From the NCBI RefSeq assembly GCF_000383675.1, contig NZ_KB911827.1, forward strand, positions 1 through 64,000: a DNA stretch of 64,000 bases, read 5' to 3'. Positions 27,003-36,103 of the stretch are shown in pieces. This DNA is from Terracoccus sp. 273MFTsu3.1 (GTDB lineage: Bacteria > Actinomycetota > Actinomycetes > Actinomycetales > Dermatophilaceae). The stretch's first letter is position 1. The number at the start of each line of letters is the position of its first letter. A program made the translations under genes and the position numbers. The notes below the pieces were generated by a model. It saw only the letters and a list, made by a program, of their open reading frames with translations, was not told where the DNA came from and did no database searches.

Positions 27003-28637
27003 ATGGACGCCACCGCCCTGCACGACCGCGACCTCGCGGACCGCCGAGACCCCGACGGTGGGGACCACGGGGGAGCCGTCGCCGAGGAGGCGGCTCGTCG
27101 CCGCACCTTCGCCGTCATCTCGCACCCCGACGCCGGCAAGTCGACCCTGACCGAGGCACTCGCGCTGCACGCGCGCGCCATCGGCGAGGCCGGAGCGGTG
27201 CACGGCAAGGGCAACCGGCGCGGCGTCGTGTCCGACTGGCTGGAGATGGAGAAGGACCGAGGCATCTCGATCACCTCCGCCGTGCTCCAGTTCGCCTACG
27301 ACGGCACGGTCATCAACCTGCTCGACACCCCCGGCCACGCGGACTTCTCCGAGGACACCTACCGCGTGCTCGCAGCGGTGGACGCCGCCGTCATGCTCGT
27401 CGACGCCGCCAAGGGCATCGAGCCCCAGACGTTCAAGCTCTTCGAGGTCTGCCGGGCCCGGGGCGTGCCCGTCATCACCGTCGTCAACAAGTGGGACCGG
27501 CCCGGCCTGGATGCGCTCGCGATCATGGACGAGCTGACGACCCGGATCGACCTGCACCCGATGCCCCTCACCTGGCCGGTGGGTGTCGCAGGCGACTTCC
27601 ACGGCGTGCTCGACTGCGCGACGGGCGACTTCGTCCAGTTCACGCGGACACCCGGCGGCGCCACCGAGGCCATCACGACGCGGATGCCCGCCGAGGAGGC
27701 CGAGCAGCTGCTGGGTTCGGTCTGGACCGACGCGGTCGAGGAGTACGACCTGCTCCGCTCCTCGGGCCACGACCTCGACCTCGAGCTGTTCCTCTCCGGC
27801 GCGGCCTCGCCCGTGCTCTTCGGCTCGGCCGTCCTCAACTTCGGCGTACGCCAGCTGCTCGACACGCTCGTGACGCTCGCGCCCGCCCCGGGAGCGCGTC
27901 CCGACCGCTCCGGCGACCCGCGGGCGGTGTCGGCTCCGTTCTCGGGCTTCGTCTTCAAGATCCAGGCGGGCATGGACAAGGCGCACCGCGACCGGCTCGC
28001 GTTCGTCCGGGTGTGCTCGGGCCGCTTCACGCGCGGGATGGTCGTGACGCATGCCGACACGGGCCGTCCCTTCGCGACGAAGTACGCGCAGAGCGTCTTC
28101 GGCCGCGACCGGTCGACGCTCGACGAGGCCTTCCCCGGCGACGTCATCGGCCTCGTCAACGCCAACGCCCTCCGGGTCGGCGACACCCTCTTCGCCGACG
28201 AGAAGGTCGCCTTCCCCCGCATCCCGCTCTTCGCTCCCGAGCACTTCGCCGTCGCCCGCGCGGCGGTGACCGGCAAGCAGAAGCAGTTCCGCAAGGGCAT
28301 CGAGCAGCTCGGCGAGGAGGGCGTCGTCCAGGTGCTGCACTCCGACCGACGCGGTGCGCAGGCGCCGGTGCTCGCGGCCGTCGGCCCGATGCAGTTCGAC
28401 GTCGCCAAGCACCGGATGGAGCACGAGTTCGGCTCGCCGATCCGCCTCGAGCCGCTCGGCTACTCGGTGGCGCGCGCCGTCACGGCGGCCGCGATGCCGA
28501 TCGTCGACAGCCGGCCCGGAGCCGAGTCGCTGACCCGCGAGGACGGGCTCCACGTCGCCGTCTTCGCCGACAAGTGGCGCCTCGCCTCGGTCGAGAAGGA
28601 CCTGCCGGCCGGCTCACTCACTCCCATCTTCGGCTGA
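27003..28637 (+). CDS. prfC: Peptide chain release factor 3
   Basis: A 544-residue translational GTPase that recycles RF1/RF2 from the ribosome. GTPase motifs: G1 SHPDAGKST (40-48), G2 region DRGISITSAV, G3 DTPGHADFSED and G4 NKWD. The C-terminal half (LGEEGVVQVLHSDRRG, VGPMQFDV) is RF3-specific and separates it from EF-G. The N-terminal 35 residues are an acidic, His/Asp-rich extension. A GGAGGA ribosome site precedes the ATG at 27003. The next gene begins four bases after its stop. Confidence 0.95.
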   Translation: MDATALHDRDLADRRDPDGGDHGGAVAEEAARRRTFAVISHPDAGKSTLTEALALHARAIGEAGAVHGKGNRRGVVSDWLEMEKDRGISITSAVLQFAYDGTVINLLDTPGHADFSEDTYRVLAAVDAAVMLVDAAKGIEPQTFKLFEVCRARGVPVITVVNKWDRPGLDALAIMDELTTRIDLHPMPLTWPVGVAGDFHGVLDCATGDFVQFTRTPGGATEAITTRMPAEEAEQLLGSVWTDAVEEYDLLRSSGHDLDLELFLSGAASPVLFGSAVLNFGVRQLLDTLVTLAPAPGARPDRSGDPRAVSAPFSGFVFKIQAGMDKAHRDRLAFVRVCSGRFTRGMVVTHADTGRPFATKYAQSVFGRDRSTLDEAFPGDVIGLVNANALRVGDTLFADEKVAFPRIPLFAPEHFAVARAAVTGKQKQFRKGIEQLGEEGVVQVLHSDRRGAQAPVLAAVGPMQFDVAKHRMEHEFGSPIRLEPLGYSVARAVTAAAMPIVDSRPGAESLTREDGLHVAVFADKWRLASVEKDLPAGSLTPIFG

Positions 28638-28641
28638 CCTC

Positions 28642-29388
28642 GTGAGCCGACGCTTCGAGGAGATCGACTGGCAGCAGACGCCGATGGGCGAGATCAGCCT
28701 CCGTCGCCGGCTCGAGCCCTCACTGCTCGTCGACGTCTACGAGGTGAAGCTCGGCGAGGAGTTCCTCATGTCGAGCCTCTTCACGGTCGCGGAGGTCGAG
28801 CTGGCCCGCCTCGGGCTCGGCGCCCTGGGGGAGGGCGGTGGCGACGGTGAGAGCCTCGACGTCGTCGTCGGCGGGCTCGGCCTCGGCTACACGGCCGTGG
28901 CCGCACTCGAGGACGCCCGGGTGCGCTCCCTGACCGTCGTCGAGGCTCTCGGACCCGTCATCTCGTGGCACGAGCGACAGCTGCTCCCCGACACCGCGTC
29001 CCTCACCGTCGACCCGAGGACGACCCTGCTCGAGGGCGACTTCTTCGCCCTGGCGCGTCAGGGCCAGGGCTTCGGGGACGCACCGGCCCTGCTGCACGCC
29101 GTGCTGCTCGACATCGACCACACGCCCCACCACGTGCTCCACCCCAGCCACGCGGACCTCTACACCCGGGACGGCCTCTCGCGCCTGGCTGCGACGCTGC
29201 ATCCCGGTGGGGTCTTCGCGCTGTGGTCCGACGACCCGCCCGAGGACGCTTTCACGGGCCTGCTGGCAGAGGTCTTCGCCGACGTCGCCGCCCACGAGGT
29301 GTCCTTCCCGAACCCCCTCACGGGAGGGACCTCGTCCAACAGCGTCTACGTCGCCACCACCGAGGTCGACGGCCGGACCACCGGCTGA
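28642..29388 (+). CDS. Spermidine synthase-like Rossmann-fold protein
   Basis: A 248-residue protein with the fold of polyamine synthases: N-terminal beta region (QQTPMGEISLRRR...DVYEVKLGEEFLMSS), the nucleotide loop VVVGGLGLGYTAVAAL near 71-86, and LHAVLLDIDHTPHHVLHP in place of the aminopropyltransferase gatekeeper motif. The usual catalytic Asp pair of spermidine synthase is not clear, so polyamine synthesis is not claimed. It starts with GTG four bases after prfC and is probably co-transcribed with it. Confidence 0.75.
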   Translation: MSRRFEEIDWQQTPMGEISLRRRLEPSLLVDVYEVKLGEEFLMSSLFTVAEVELARLGLGALGEGGGDGESLDVVVGGLGLGYTAVAALEDARVRSLTVVEALGPVISWHERQLLPDTASLTVDPRTTLLEGDFFALARQGQGFGDAPALLHAVLLDIDHTPHHVLHPSHADLYTRDGLSRLAATLHPGGVFALWSDDPPEDAFTGLLAEVFADVAAHEVSFPNPLTGGTSSNSVYVATTEVDGRTTG

Positions 29389-29462
29389 GGCGCATCTGCT
29401 CCCACACCAGCCGAAGTCGCCCTAACGTAGGGGCGAGGACACCGACGTCCACAGGAGGTTCG

Positions 29463-29840
29463 ATGAGCGTCACGGTCTCGGTCAACGGCGCCGTCACCAC
29501 TGCCCGGCTCGCGGGCGAGATCGACACGTACACCGTGCCGAACGTGCGGGCAGCGTTCGATGAGATCGCCGTGGCACCGGGCGCCAAGGTCGTCGTCGAC
29601 CTGCGGGACGTCACCTTCCTCGACTCGTCGGGTCTCGGCGCGATCATCGGGCTGTACCACCGCGTCGTCGCGGCGGACGCCCGGCTCCAGCTCGTCTGCG
29701 GCGACATCACCCTGCGGCTCGTCAGGCTGATGCATCTCGACCAGGTCATCGACGTGGTCGAGGCGTCCGACGTCGACGTCGCGCCTGTCGAGATCGCTCC
29801 CGCCGAGTCGGCACGCAGGGTCGACGCGGACCGATCCTGA
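29463..29840 (+). CDS. STAS-domain anti-anti-sigma factor
   Basis: A 125-residue STAS protein of the RsbV/SpoIIAA type. The phosphorylation site is in FLDSSGLGAI (S55 or S56), and TARLAGEIDTYTVPNVRAAF is the family N-terminus. In partner switching the unphosphorylated form captures a HATPase anti-sigma kinase. The convergent gene just downstream encodes such a kinase and the next gene a SpoIIE-type phosphatase, so the three form a likely module. An AGGAGG precedes the ATG; TAACGT near 29421 could be the -10 box. Confidence 0.9.
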   Translation: MSVTVSVNGAVTTARLAGEIDTYTVPNVRAAFDEIAVAPGAKVVVDLRDVTFLDSSGLGAIIGLYHRVVAADARLQLVCGDITLRLVRLMHLDQVIDVVEASDVDVAPVEIAPAESARRVDADRS

Positions 29841-29878
29841 CCTGACCTGACGCTTCGGGCCGTCCGGGACTCGTCGGC

Positions 29879-30277
29879 TCAGGACGCCAGCCGCAGGTGC
29901 ACGCCGATGCGCGTACGCGTCGGGCGGGCCTCGATGGTCAGCCGGTCGCTCAGCCGCTGCGCGATCCACAGTCCGCGGCCGCTCGTCGAGTGGTCGTCGA
30001 GCGCGAGGACCTCCGGCACCGACCCCGTGCCGTCGTCGTCCTCGACCGTGAAGACGAGCGAGTCGGCCGTCTCGTCGATGAGCAGGACGCCGTGGCCGCC
30101 GCCGTGGACGATGCTGTTGACCGCGATCTCGTGCACGGCCAGCACGGCGTTGTCGGCGCGGTCGGGGATGCGTTCGCCGGCGATGGCCCGCACGATCTCA
30201 CGCACGCGACGCAGGTCGTCGGGGCCGAACTCGAGTCGACGGAGCTCGCGTCCCCTGGCCACCCCTTGACCCGTCAC
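29879..30277 (-). CDS. HATPase anti-sigma factor/serine kinase (RsbW-like)
   Basis: A 132-residue GHKL-fold kinase. The N-box is NAVLAVHEIAVNSIVHGG and the G-box is SGRGLWIAQRLSD; VFTVEDDDG is the middle motif. Such proteins bind a sigma factor or phosphorylate a STAS partner. The chosen GTG at 30277 (VTGQGVARGREL) has GGGAG nine bases upstream; an in-frame ATG at 30304 would add nine residues. It converges on the STAS gene and is divergent from the phosphatase gene. Confidence 0.85.
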   Translation of the reverse strand: MTGQGVARGRELRRLEFGPDDLRRVREIVRAIAGERIPDRADNAVLAVHEIAVNSIVHGGGHGVLLIDETADSLVFTVEDDDGTGSVPEVLALDDHSTSGRGLWIAQRLSDRLTIEARPTRTRIGVHLRLAS

Positions 30278-30343
30278 CTCTGCATGCTCCCACTTCTGCG
30301 GCATCCGTGGGTGCCCAAGCCCTTCGGCTGTCAGGATGACCCC

Positions 30344-32143
30344 ATGAACGCGCCATGGCAGAGCCCGGCGGCGAACCGTGCGTCGGTCGCCCCGAGGCTG
30401 GCGGCGTTGGCAGGCATCGCGGCCCAGGTTGCGGCGGCCACGACGCTGGAGGAGCTCACCGAGACGATCACCGAGCGTGCGTCGACGGTCATGGGCGCCT
30501 CGCGGGCCGTGCTGGCGGTCCAGGACGGCCCGACGCGTCTGCGCACGATCGCCACCCACGGACTGACCCCGTCCGAGGCCCGGCAGTGGGCCAGCCTCGA
30601 GCTCGATGCCCGCTCGCCGCTCACCGACGCGGTCCGGACCACCCAGATCGTGTCGGTCACGGGGCGCGCCGAGCTCGTCGAGCGATACCCGGACCTCGAC
30701 GACGGCACGGAGCGGTCGTCCGTGACGCTGCCGCTCATCTCCCGAGCCGACGGCTCGGCCATCGGGGCGGTGGGTTTCCGCTTCGACGGGCTCGTGGGAC
30801 CGGTCGACGCGGATCTGGTGTGGGTCCTGGGGGTGCTCGCCGACATGTGCGCGCAGACGATGCTGCGGCTGCGGGCCGAGGAGCAGAGCGCGACCCGAGC
30901 GGCCCAGCTCGAGTTCCTGGCCGATGCGTCGCAGGCGCTCGCCACCACCCTCGACTACCGGCAGACGCTGCGCCAGGTCGCGTCGCTCGCCGTGCCGACG
31001 CACGCCGACTGGTGCTCGGTCCAGATGGTCGACGACGGAGTCCTGCGGACCCTCGCCGTCGCGCACATCGACCCCGACAAGGTGCAGCTCGCCAAGGAGC
31101 TCGAGACCAGGTGGCCCTCGGACCCCGAGCGGCCCGGAGGGGCGGCCGAGGTCGCGCGCTCCGGGAAGAGCCTGCTCATCGAAACCATCACCGACGAGAT
31201 GCTCGTCGCCGCGGCGCGCGACGAGGAGCACCTCCGGGTGGCGCGAGAGCTCGGACTGCGCAGCGCCATGACGGTGCCGCTCATGGCCAAGGACCGGGTG
31301 CTCGGGGTGCTGACCTTCGTCGCGGCCGAGTCCGGTCGCCGCTACACGCGCGACGACGTCGCCTTCGCCGAGGACCTCGCCCGGCGGGCCGGTCTGGCCA
31401 TCGACAACGCCGACCTCTACTCCCAGACCCGCCGTGTCGCGTCGGTGCTCCAGGCGACGCTGCTGCCCCAGGACCTGCCCGAGATCCCGGGCTGGCAGAT
31501 CGGGACGGTCTACCGTCAGGCGGGGCGCACCGACGTGGGTGGTGACTACTACGACGTCAGCGGGCTCGACGGCGGCCGAGTCACGGTGGTCCTCGGTGAC
31601 GTCATGGGCCGTGGGGTCGATGCGGCAGTCGCGGGATCGCGGATGCGTTCTGCTGCAAGGGTGCTGGCGACCCAGGACCCGGAGCCCGAGGCGCTCGCCG
31701 GCGCGATGGACCGATTCATGGCGACCGAGCCGCCGACCCAGATGGCGTCCTCGGTCTACCTGCTCTTCGAGCCCGAACGCAACGACCTCGCCGTCGTCGT
31801 CGCCGGGCACCCGCCGCCGCTGCTCGTCCAGGGCGGCCGGACCCGATTCGTCACCGAGGACGGCTCGCCGGTGCACGGCCTCGGTGAGGTGCCACGAGCG
31901 TCGGCCCGGGTGCCCTTCGCCGTGGGGGACCTGCTCCTGCTCTACACCGACGGCCTCGTCGAGCGCCGCGGAGAGAGCATCGACATCGGGCTCAAGCGCT
32001 TGCAGGCTGCCGCCGAGGAGCTCCTCACCGGGGCTGACGACGACACCGACCTCGACGAGATCCTCGACGAGCTGACCGAGTCGGTCTCCGACCCGGACCG
32101 GCACGACGACGTCGCCGTCCTGGCGTTCCGCCGCGTCGTCTGA
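30344..32143 (+). CDS. GAF-GAF-SpoIIE (PP2C) phosphatase, RsbU/RsbP-like
   Basis: A 599-residue signalling phosphatase. Two GAF domains lie near residues 20-170 and 190-350. The SpoIIE/PP2C domain (about 375-598) has metal motifs GGDYYDV, VVLGDVMGRG, LLLYTDGLVERRGE and the final RHDDVAVLAFR. It would dephosphorylate the neighbouring STAS protein when the GAF domains sense a signal, freeing it to bind the HATPase kinase. AGGA precedes the ATG at 30344. The signal ligand is unknown. Confidence 0.9.
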   Translation: MNAPWQSPAANRASVAPRLAALAGIAAQVAAATTLEELTETITERASTVMGASRAVLAVQDGPTRLRTIATHGLTPSEARQWASLELDARSPLTDAVRTTQIVSVTGRAELVERYPDLDDGTERSSVTLPLISRADGSAIGAVGFRFDGLVGPVDADLVWVLGVLADMCAQTMLRLRAEEQSATRAAQLEFLADASQALATTLDYRQTLRQVASLAVPTHADWCSVQMVDDGVLRTLAVAHIDPDKVQLAKELETRWPSDPERPGGAAEVARSGKSLLIETITDEMLVAAARDEEHLRVARELGLRSAMTVPLMAKDRVLGVLTFVAAESGRRYTRDDVAFAEDLARRAGLAIDNADLYSQTRRVASVLQATLLPQDLPEIPGWQIGTVYRQAGRTDVGGDYYDVSGLDGGRVTVVLGDVMGRGVDAAVAGSRMRSAARVLATQDPEPEALAGAMDRFMATEPPTQMASSVYLLFEPERNDLAVVVAGHPPPLLVQGGRTRFVTEDGSPVHGLGEVPRASARVPFAVGDLLLLYTDGLVERRGESIDIGLKRLQAAAEELLTGADDDTDLDEILDELTESVSDPDRHDDVAVLAFRRVV

Positions 32144-32217
32144 GCGGACGGCCGGCCTGCGTCGGTGCCAGGGAGGGCTCGCCGGTGGGCGCGGACGCAG
32201 CGGACGGCATACGCCCC

Positions 32218-32223
32218 TATGCT
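32218..32223 (+). promoter_or_regulatory. -10 element TATGCT for rnpB
   Basis: TATGCT ends eight bases before the presumed 5' end of RNase P RNA. A GGCATACG motif lies immediately upstream. Confidence 0.5.
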
Positions 32224-32230
32224 GGTGCGC

Positions 32231-32628
32231 GGATGAGTCGGCCAGACGGTCGCGTCAGGGCCTCGGCCCTGCCGAGGAACGTCCGGGCTCCACAGGGCAG
32301 GGTGGTGGCCAACAGCCACCCGGGGTGACCCGCGGGACAGTGCCACAGAGAACAGACCGCCGGCCGCTTCGGCAGCCGGTAAGGGTGAAACGGTGGTGTA
32401 AGAGACCACCAGCGCTCCAGGTGACTGGAGCGGCTCGGTAAACCCCACCCGGAGCAAGTCCAGACAGCGTGTGCACGGCGCCCTCGGGCGCCGAGGAGAC
32501 CGGCCCGGTCGAGTGCGCGGGTAGGACGCTCGAGCCGGCCAGCAATGGTCGGCCTAGATGGATGGCCGTCGCCACGTCACCGGCAACGGGGACGCGGAAC
32601 AGAACCCGGCGTATCGGCCGACTCATCC
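32231..32628 (+). ncRNA. rnpB: RNase P RNA (bacterial type A)
   Basis: About 398 bases. The 5' strand GGATGAGTCGGCC pairs with the 3' GGCCGACTCATCC to close helix P1. Universally conserved parts are present: GAGGAACGTCCGGGCTCCAC near the 5' end, GGTAAACCCCACCCGGAGCAAG in the middle and GAACAGAACCCGGCGTAT near the 3' end. It is the catalytic RNA that trims tRNA 5' leaders. The last 16 bases also form one copy of a direct repeat found again at 38578, marking an integration site. Confidence 0.96.
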
Positions 32629-32656
32629 ACTTTCAGGCCTCTGACCTGCGGTGATG
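32613..32656. repeat. Left attachment-like repeat in the rnpB 3' end
   Basis: ATCGGCCGACTCATC (32613-32627), an 11-base variable centre, then CCTCTGACCTGCGGTGATG (32638-32656). Both blocks recur in the same order at 38578-38622. The right block is also the 3' end of the integrase remnant, as expected for an attL site. Confidence 0.7.
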
Positions 32657-32870
32657 CGTTCGGTCACCCCCGTTGGTCCGCGATGGGTCCGCAAGATCTC
32701 GGAGGACTCCGTCGACGGCGGCCCTGGTTCGCTCGTCGTTGTCGGGCCAGAGGTGGCTGTAGGTGTCGAGGGTCTCGCTCGCGCTGGCGTGGCCCAGACG
32801 GGCCTGGACGGTCTTGACGGACTCGCCGTGACGGATGAGCAGCGAGGCGTGGCACCGAGGGAACCTCCGG
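32633..32870 (-). pseudogene. Tyrosine recombinase (phage integrase), C-terminal remnant
   Basis: The minus strand encodes about 75-80 residues of a tyrosine recombinase C-terminus: HASLLIRHGESVKTVQ, RLGHASASETLDTYSHLW and PDNDERTRAAVDGVL, ending in TGA at 32633. The LGH box and the catalytic tyrosine in TYSHLW are present. Upstream the similarity stops (RRRFPRC reads as noise) and no start or R-H-R part of the active site remains, so the gene is truncated. It lies directly against the rnpB attachment site, as a functional integrase would. Confidence 0.75.
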
Positions 32871-32997
32871 CGGACGGCGACGAGGTAGCGCGCCCGGCCG
32901 GTGGATCCGGACGGCAGACGACCGGGCTACTGTGACGGCAGCCTCACTTTGGGGCGCATGCCCTCTCGCCTGCGAGAGGAGTTAGCTGGATTGCCCC

Positions 32998-33234
32998 ATG
33001 GACAGCCACTTCGGACCCAGGTCCGACTCAGGCGTCAACCCCACCGACGTGTCCGAGGTCCACAACGCCTCTGTCGACGAGGATGCAGCGCAGGATGGTG
33101 CGTGCGCGCAGGTACATCTACCCACGGGTGCGATGTGCGTCATGCGACACGGTCATGACGGGTCATGCGAGTTCATCCCCGCCGCAGAGGCGGACGCAGT
33201 GCTTGCCATGCGCAAGACCGCCGAACACTGGTGA
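32998..33234 (+). CDS. Small Cys/His-containing protein of unknown function
   Basis: A 78-residue protein. The C-terminal half has a pattern C-x(10)-C-x2-R-H-G-H-x3-C-x-F (residues about 36-60), which could hold a zinc ion. No family recognised. It is the first gene inside the rnpB-flanked element. A purine-rich AGAGGA lies about 18 bases upstream, rather far; the start is uncertain. Confidence 0.45.
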   Translation: MDSHFGPRSDSGVNPTDVSEVHNASVDEDAAQDGACAQVHLPTGAMCVMRHGHDGSCEFIPAAEADAVLAMRKTAEHW

Positions 33235-33395
33235 TCTCCACACCTTGCGGCGAGTCCGGAGACGTCGCAGCGGACGGGCCCAGCCATTTCCCCAGCTCAC
33301 GTCTGCGCCCGCAAGGGTCATCGACCACGCCGCCTGGGTGGTCGCCAGCCGATCCGCCGGCTCTGCCTGCACCTGCAGCGCCCTTGGGGAAACTG

Positions 33396-33626
33396 ATGTC
33401 GCTCGTTCGCGCAGCTCGTGGAGACGTGCGTGCCCTGCGAGCGGGAACCGTCGACCCGGCCCTGTTGGTCGCCGCTCGTGGGGTACTGCTCGATGCCATG
33501 GAGGGCTACGCCGCCGAGCTGGACAAACGCCGTCTGCCTCTACCGCCGGGGCTTCGTGACGACCTGCGCCTGCCGCGGGCTGTCCGTGACCGTCTCAAGA
33601 GGTCGAGGTCGCGCGACAAGCGCTGA
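33396..33626 (+). CDS. Small basic helical protein of unknown function
   Basis: A 76-residue Arg/Leu/Ala-rich protein, probably all helical (DVRALRAGTVDPALLVAARGVLLDAM), ending in a strongly basic tail RLKRSRSRDKR. The ATG at 33396 has GGGGAAA at a suitable distance. It lies inside the rnpB-flanked element. No family recognised; a nucleic-acid contact for the tail is only a guess. Confidence 0.4.
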   Translation: MSLVRAARGDVRALRAGTVDPALLVAARGVLLDAMEGYAAELDKRRLPLPPGLRDDLRLPRAVRDRLKRSRSRDKR

Positions 33627-34006
33627 GCTGAGGGCAGCACGCAAGAACTGCAGTCGTGCACTCGCGGGGGGCCGCACGCCGGCCCCCGGCCTTCCGACGG
33701 CGGAGGGCAGCTCCGGTGTCTGCAGCCGCTCCACCAGTCCGTGACGGACTGAGAGGCGGCGGCGGAGGAGCATCGGACCCCCCGAGTCAAGCCTGGCGGA
33801 CACCAAACCCGCTCGGGAGGCGATAAGCGCGTCACCGGTCGAGCCACTCTGCTGGACCCGAACGACGCCGCTACCAGGGCCTTACCCATCGGGCGGCGGT
33901 TACCCTCCGACTCACCAAACAGCGGGTCTGGGACCAGGCTTGATTCACGAGGCCCACCTGCGGCCTCGTGAATCACGCGACATCGTCTGACGCAGACCGA
34001 CGCCGC
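33627..34006. other. 380-base stretch without a recognised gene
   Basis: It contains a short GGGGGCC/GGCCCCC hairpin (33667-33673 with 3381-type partner at 33681-33687) and a long perfect hairpin at 33941-33975. No protein similarity is seen in any frame. Confidence 0.6.
33941..33975. terminator. Hairpin downstream of RNase J gene
   Basis: A perfect 14-bp stem, TGATTCACGAGGCC (33941-33954) against GGCCTCGTGAATCA (33962-33975), with a 7-base loop, 32 bases after the RNase J stop on the minus strand. Confidence 0.75.
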
Positions 34007-35731
34007 TCACGCGTCGACGATGACGGGGATGATGAGGGGGCTGCGCCGCGCCTGGCGGTGGACCCATGTGGACATGGCCCGGCGGACGAGTTCCTCGACC
34101 TGCTCGATGTCCTCGATGCCTTCCTTGCTCGCCGTGGTGAGCGCCTTCTGGATGGCCGGAGTGGCCTTGGCGAAGTCGCCGGGCTGGTGCTCGAACCCGT
34201 GGGCGAGGTAGTCGGGCTCTTCGGTGAGTTTGCCGGTGTCGGGATCGACGATGCAGACGATGGTGATGACCCCTTCCTCGGCCAGGGTCCGACGTACGTG
34301 CAGGGACTCCTCGGTCGCGCCGCCGACGGTCATGGCATCGACGTAGACGAGCCCGGCCGGGACGGAGCCGGAGATCGTCGCCTGGCCATCGACGAGGTCG
34401 ATGACGGCCCCGTCGTGGGCGATCAGGGCGCGCTTCGCGTCGACACCGGTCCGGATGGCGAGGTCGGCGTTGGCCCGAAGGTGGCGCCATTCGCCGTGCA
34501 CGGGCAGCACGCTGGAGGGCTGCACGATGTTGTAGCAGTAGGCCAGCTCGCCGGCGCTGGCGTGCCCGGACACGTGCACCTTGGCGTTGCCCTTGTGCAC
34601 GACGTTGGCGCCCCAGCGGGTGAGCTCGTTGATCACCCGGTAGATGGCGTTCTCGTTACCGGGGATGAGGGAGCTGGCGAGCAGCACGGTGTCGCCCTCC
34701 GTGACGCGGATGGGGTGGTCACGGTTGGCCATCCGTGACAGAGCGGCGAGGGGCTCGCCCTGCGACCCCGTACAGATCAGGGCGATCTGGTTCGCCGGCA
34801 GGCGTTCGAGCTGTTTGAGGTCGATGACCAGACCCTTGGGGATGTCGAGGTAACCGAGCTCGGCGGCGATGCCCATGTTGCGCACCATCGACCGGCCGAC
34901 GAAGGCCACCTTCCTCCCATGATCCCGAGCCGCGTTGAGCACCTGCTGGATGCGGTGGACGTGGCTGGCGAAACTGGACACGATGACCCGGCCGGGCGTC
35001 GTCCGGAAGACGGACTCGATCGCGGGGGACAGCTCCCCTTCGGACACGGTGAAGCCGGGGACCTCGGCGTTGGTCGAGTCGACGAGGAAGAGGTCGACAC
35101 CTTCCTCACCGAGACGGGCGAAGGCGCGCAGGTCGGTCACGCGGCCGTCGAGCGGGAACTGGTCCATCTTGAAGTCACCGGTGTGGAGCACCAGGCCCGC
35201 AGCGGTGCGGATCGCGACGGCGAGGCCGTCGGGGATCGAGTGGTTGACGGCGACGAACTCGCAGTCGAAGGGCCCGAACGTGCGCCGGTCGCCCTCGCTC
35301 ACCCGCACGGTGACAGGGGTGATGCGGTGCTCCTGCAGCTTCGCCTCGAGGAAAGCGAGCGTCAGGCGGGAGCCGACGACTGGGATGTCCGGCCGTTCCC
35401 GCAGCAGGTAGGGGACGCCACCGATGTGGTCCTCGTGCCCGTGCGTCAGGACGATGGCGTCAACCTTGTCGAGACGGTCACGGACCCAGGAGAAGTCGGG
35501 CAGGATCACGTCCACGCCCGGCTGGTGCTCCTCGGGGAACAGGACGCCGCAGTCGACGATGAGCAAGCGTCCGGCGTGCTCGAAGACCGTCATGTTGCGC
35601 CCGATCTCACCCAGGCCACCGAGGGGTACGATCCGCAGGCCGTCGCGTGGGAGCGTGGGGAGGTCCTGGGACCGTCGGGAGCCACGTCCCCGGCCACGCG
35701 ACTGCTGACGACGACCGCTGCCCGCGCTCAC
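34007..35731 (-). CDS. rnj: Ribonuclease J
   Basis: A 574-residue metallo-beta-lactamase/beta-CASP RNase with 5'-3' exo- and endonuclease activity on RNA. The metal motif is LTHGHEDHIGG (about residue 85-95); others are NHSIPDG, HTGDFKMD, STNAEVPG, SFASHVHRIQQ and the C-terminal HVSGHASAGEL. A basic QQSRGRGRGSRR stretch opens the protein. The GTG at 35731 follows AGGAGG at six bases. RNase J is normally a core gene beside dapA in actinobacteria; this copy lies in an rnpB-flanked element and is probably an extra paralogue, which the window alone cannot prove. Confidence 0.92.
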   Translation of the reverse strand: MSAGSGRRQQSRGRGRGSRRSQDLPTLPRDGLRIVPLGGLGEIGRNMTVFEHAGRLLIVDCGVLFPEEHQPGVDVILPDFSWVRDRLDKVDAIVLTHGHEDHIGGVPYLLRERPDIPVVGSRLTLAFLEAKLQEHRITPVTVRVSEGDRRTFGPFDCEFVAVNHSIPDGLAVAIRTAAGLVLHTGDFKMDQFPLDGRVTDLRAFARLGEEGVDLFLVDSTNAEVPGFTVSEGELSPAIESVFRTTPGRVIVSSFASHVHRIQQVLNAARDHGRKVAFVGRSMVRNMGIAAELGYLDIPKGLVIDLKQLERLPANQIALICTGSQGEPLAALSRMANRDHPIRVTEGDTVLLASSLIPGNENAIYRVINELTRWGANVVHKGNAKVHVSGHASAGELAYCYNIVQPSSVLPVHGEWRHLRANADLAIRTGVDAKRALIAHDGAVIDLVDGQATISGSVPAGLVYVDAMTVGGATEESLHVRRTLAEEGVITIVCIVDPDTGKLTEEPDYLAHGFEHQPGDFAKATPAIQKALTTASKEGIEDIEQVEELVRRAMSTWVHRQARRSPLIIPVIVDA

Positions 35732-36103
35732 AGTCCACCTCCTGGACGGGAGGTGACGGCCAGGCACTCCCGGGCGGTTGGAGGCGAGGGCGTTCGCCGG
35801 CCGGCTGGACCGATCCAGTGCGATATCACGGTCATCCTTTCATGTTGGGCAACGGCTGGCGGCGAACCGAGGTGTCGCACCTCTGCAAGCGCGTCGCCGT
35901 CATGTCTGGCATGTCACAGCGAGAATGATTCCATGAGCGTCCGGCAGGCCTTTCCCCTTGTCAGGGCCGCCACGACAACCGGGCCCTGGCTACCGCTCGT
36001 CACGCCCGCGACATCTGACGGTACGTGCGCCGGGACGCGTCAAGCTGGACGCTAACCCGGACGCGCGGTCTTGAGAGCAGTGGGCGTGCTTCCTCTGAGG
36101 GGC
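35732..36103. other. 372-base stretch upstream of RNase J without a recognised gene
   Basis: A small GAGGTG/CACCTC hairpin at 35869-35883 is the only structure seen. It must hold the RNase J promoter (minus strand), but no convincing -10 box was picked out. Confidence 0.5.

Noticed and set aside
26028-28553. An 841-codon minus-strand frame through prfC
   Set aside because: The prfC antisense part has no similarity; the real gene is the two-helix membrane protein at its 3' end.
29879-32104. A 741-codon minus-strand frame covering the SpoIIE phosphatase gene
   Set aside because: Only the last ~132 residues form a HATPase kinase with its own start; the rest is antisense to the clear GAF-SpoIIE gene.
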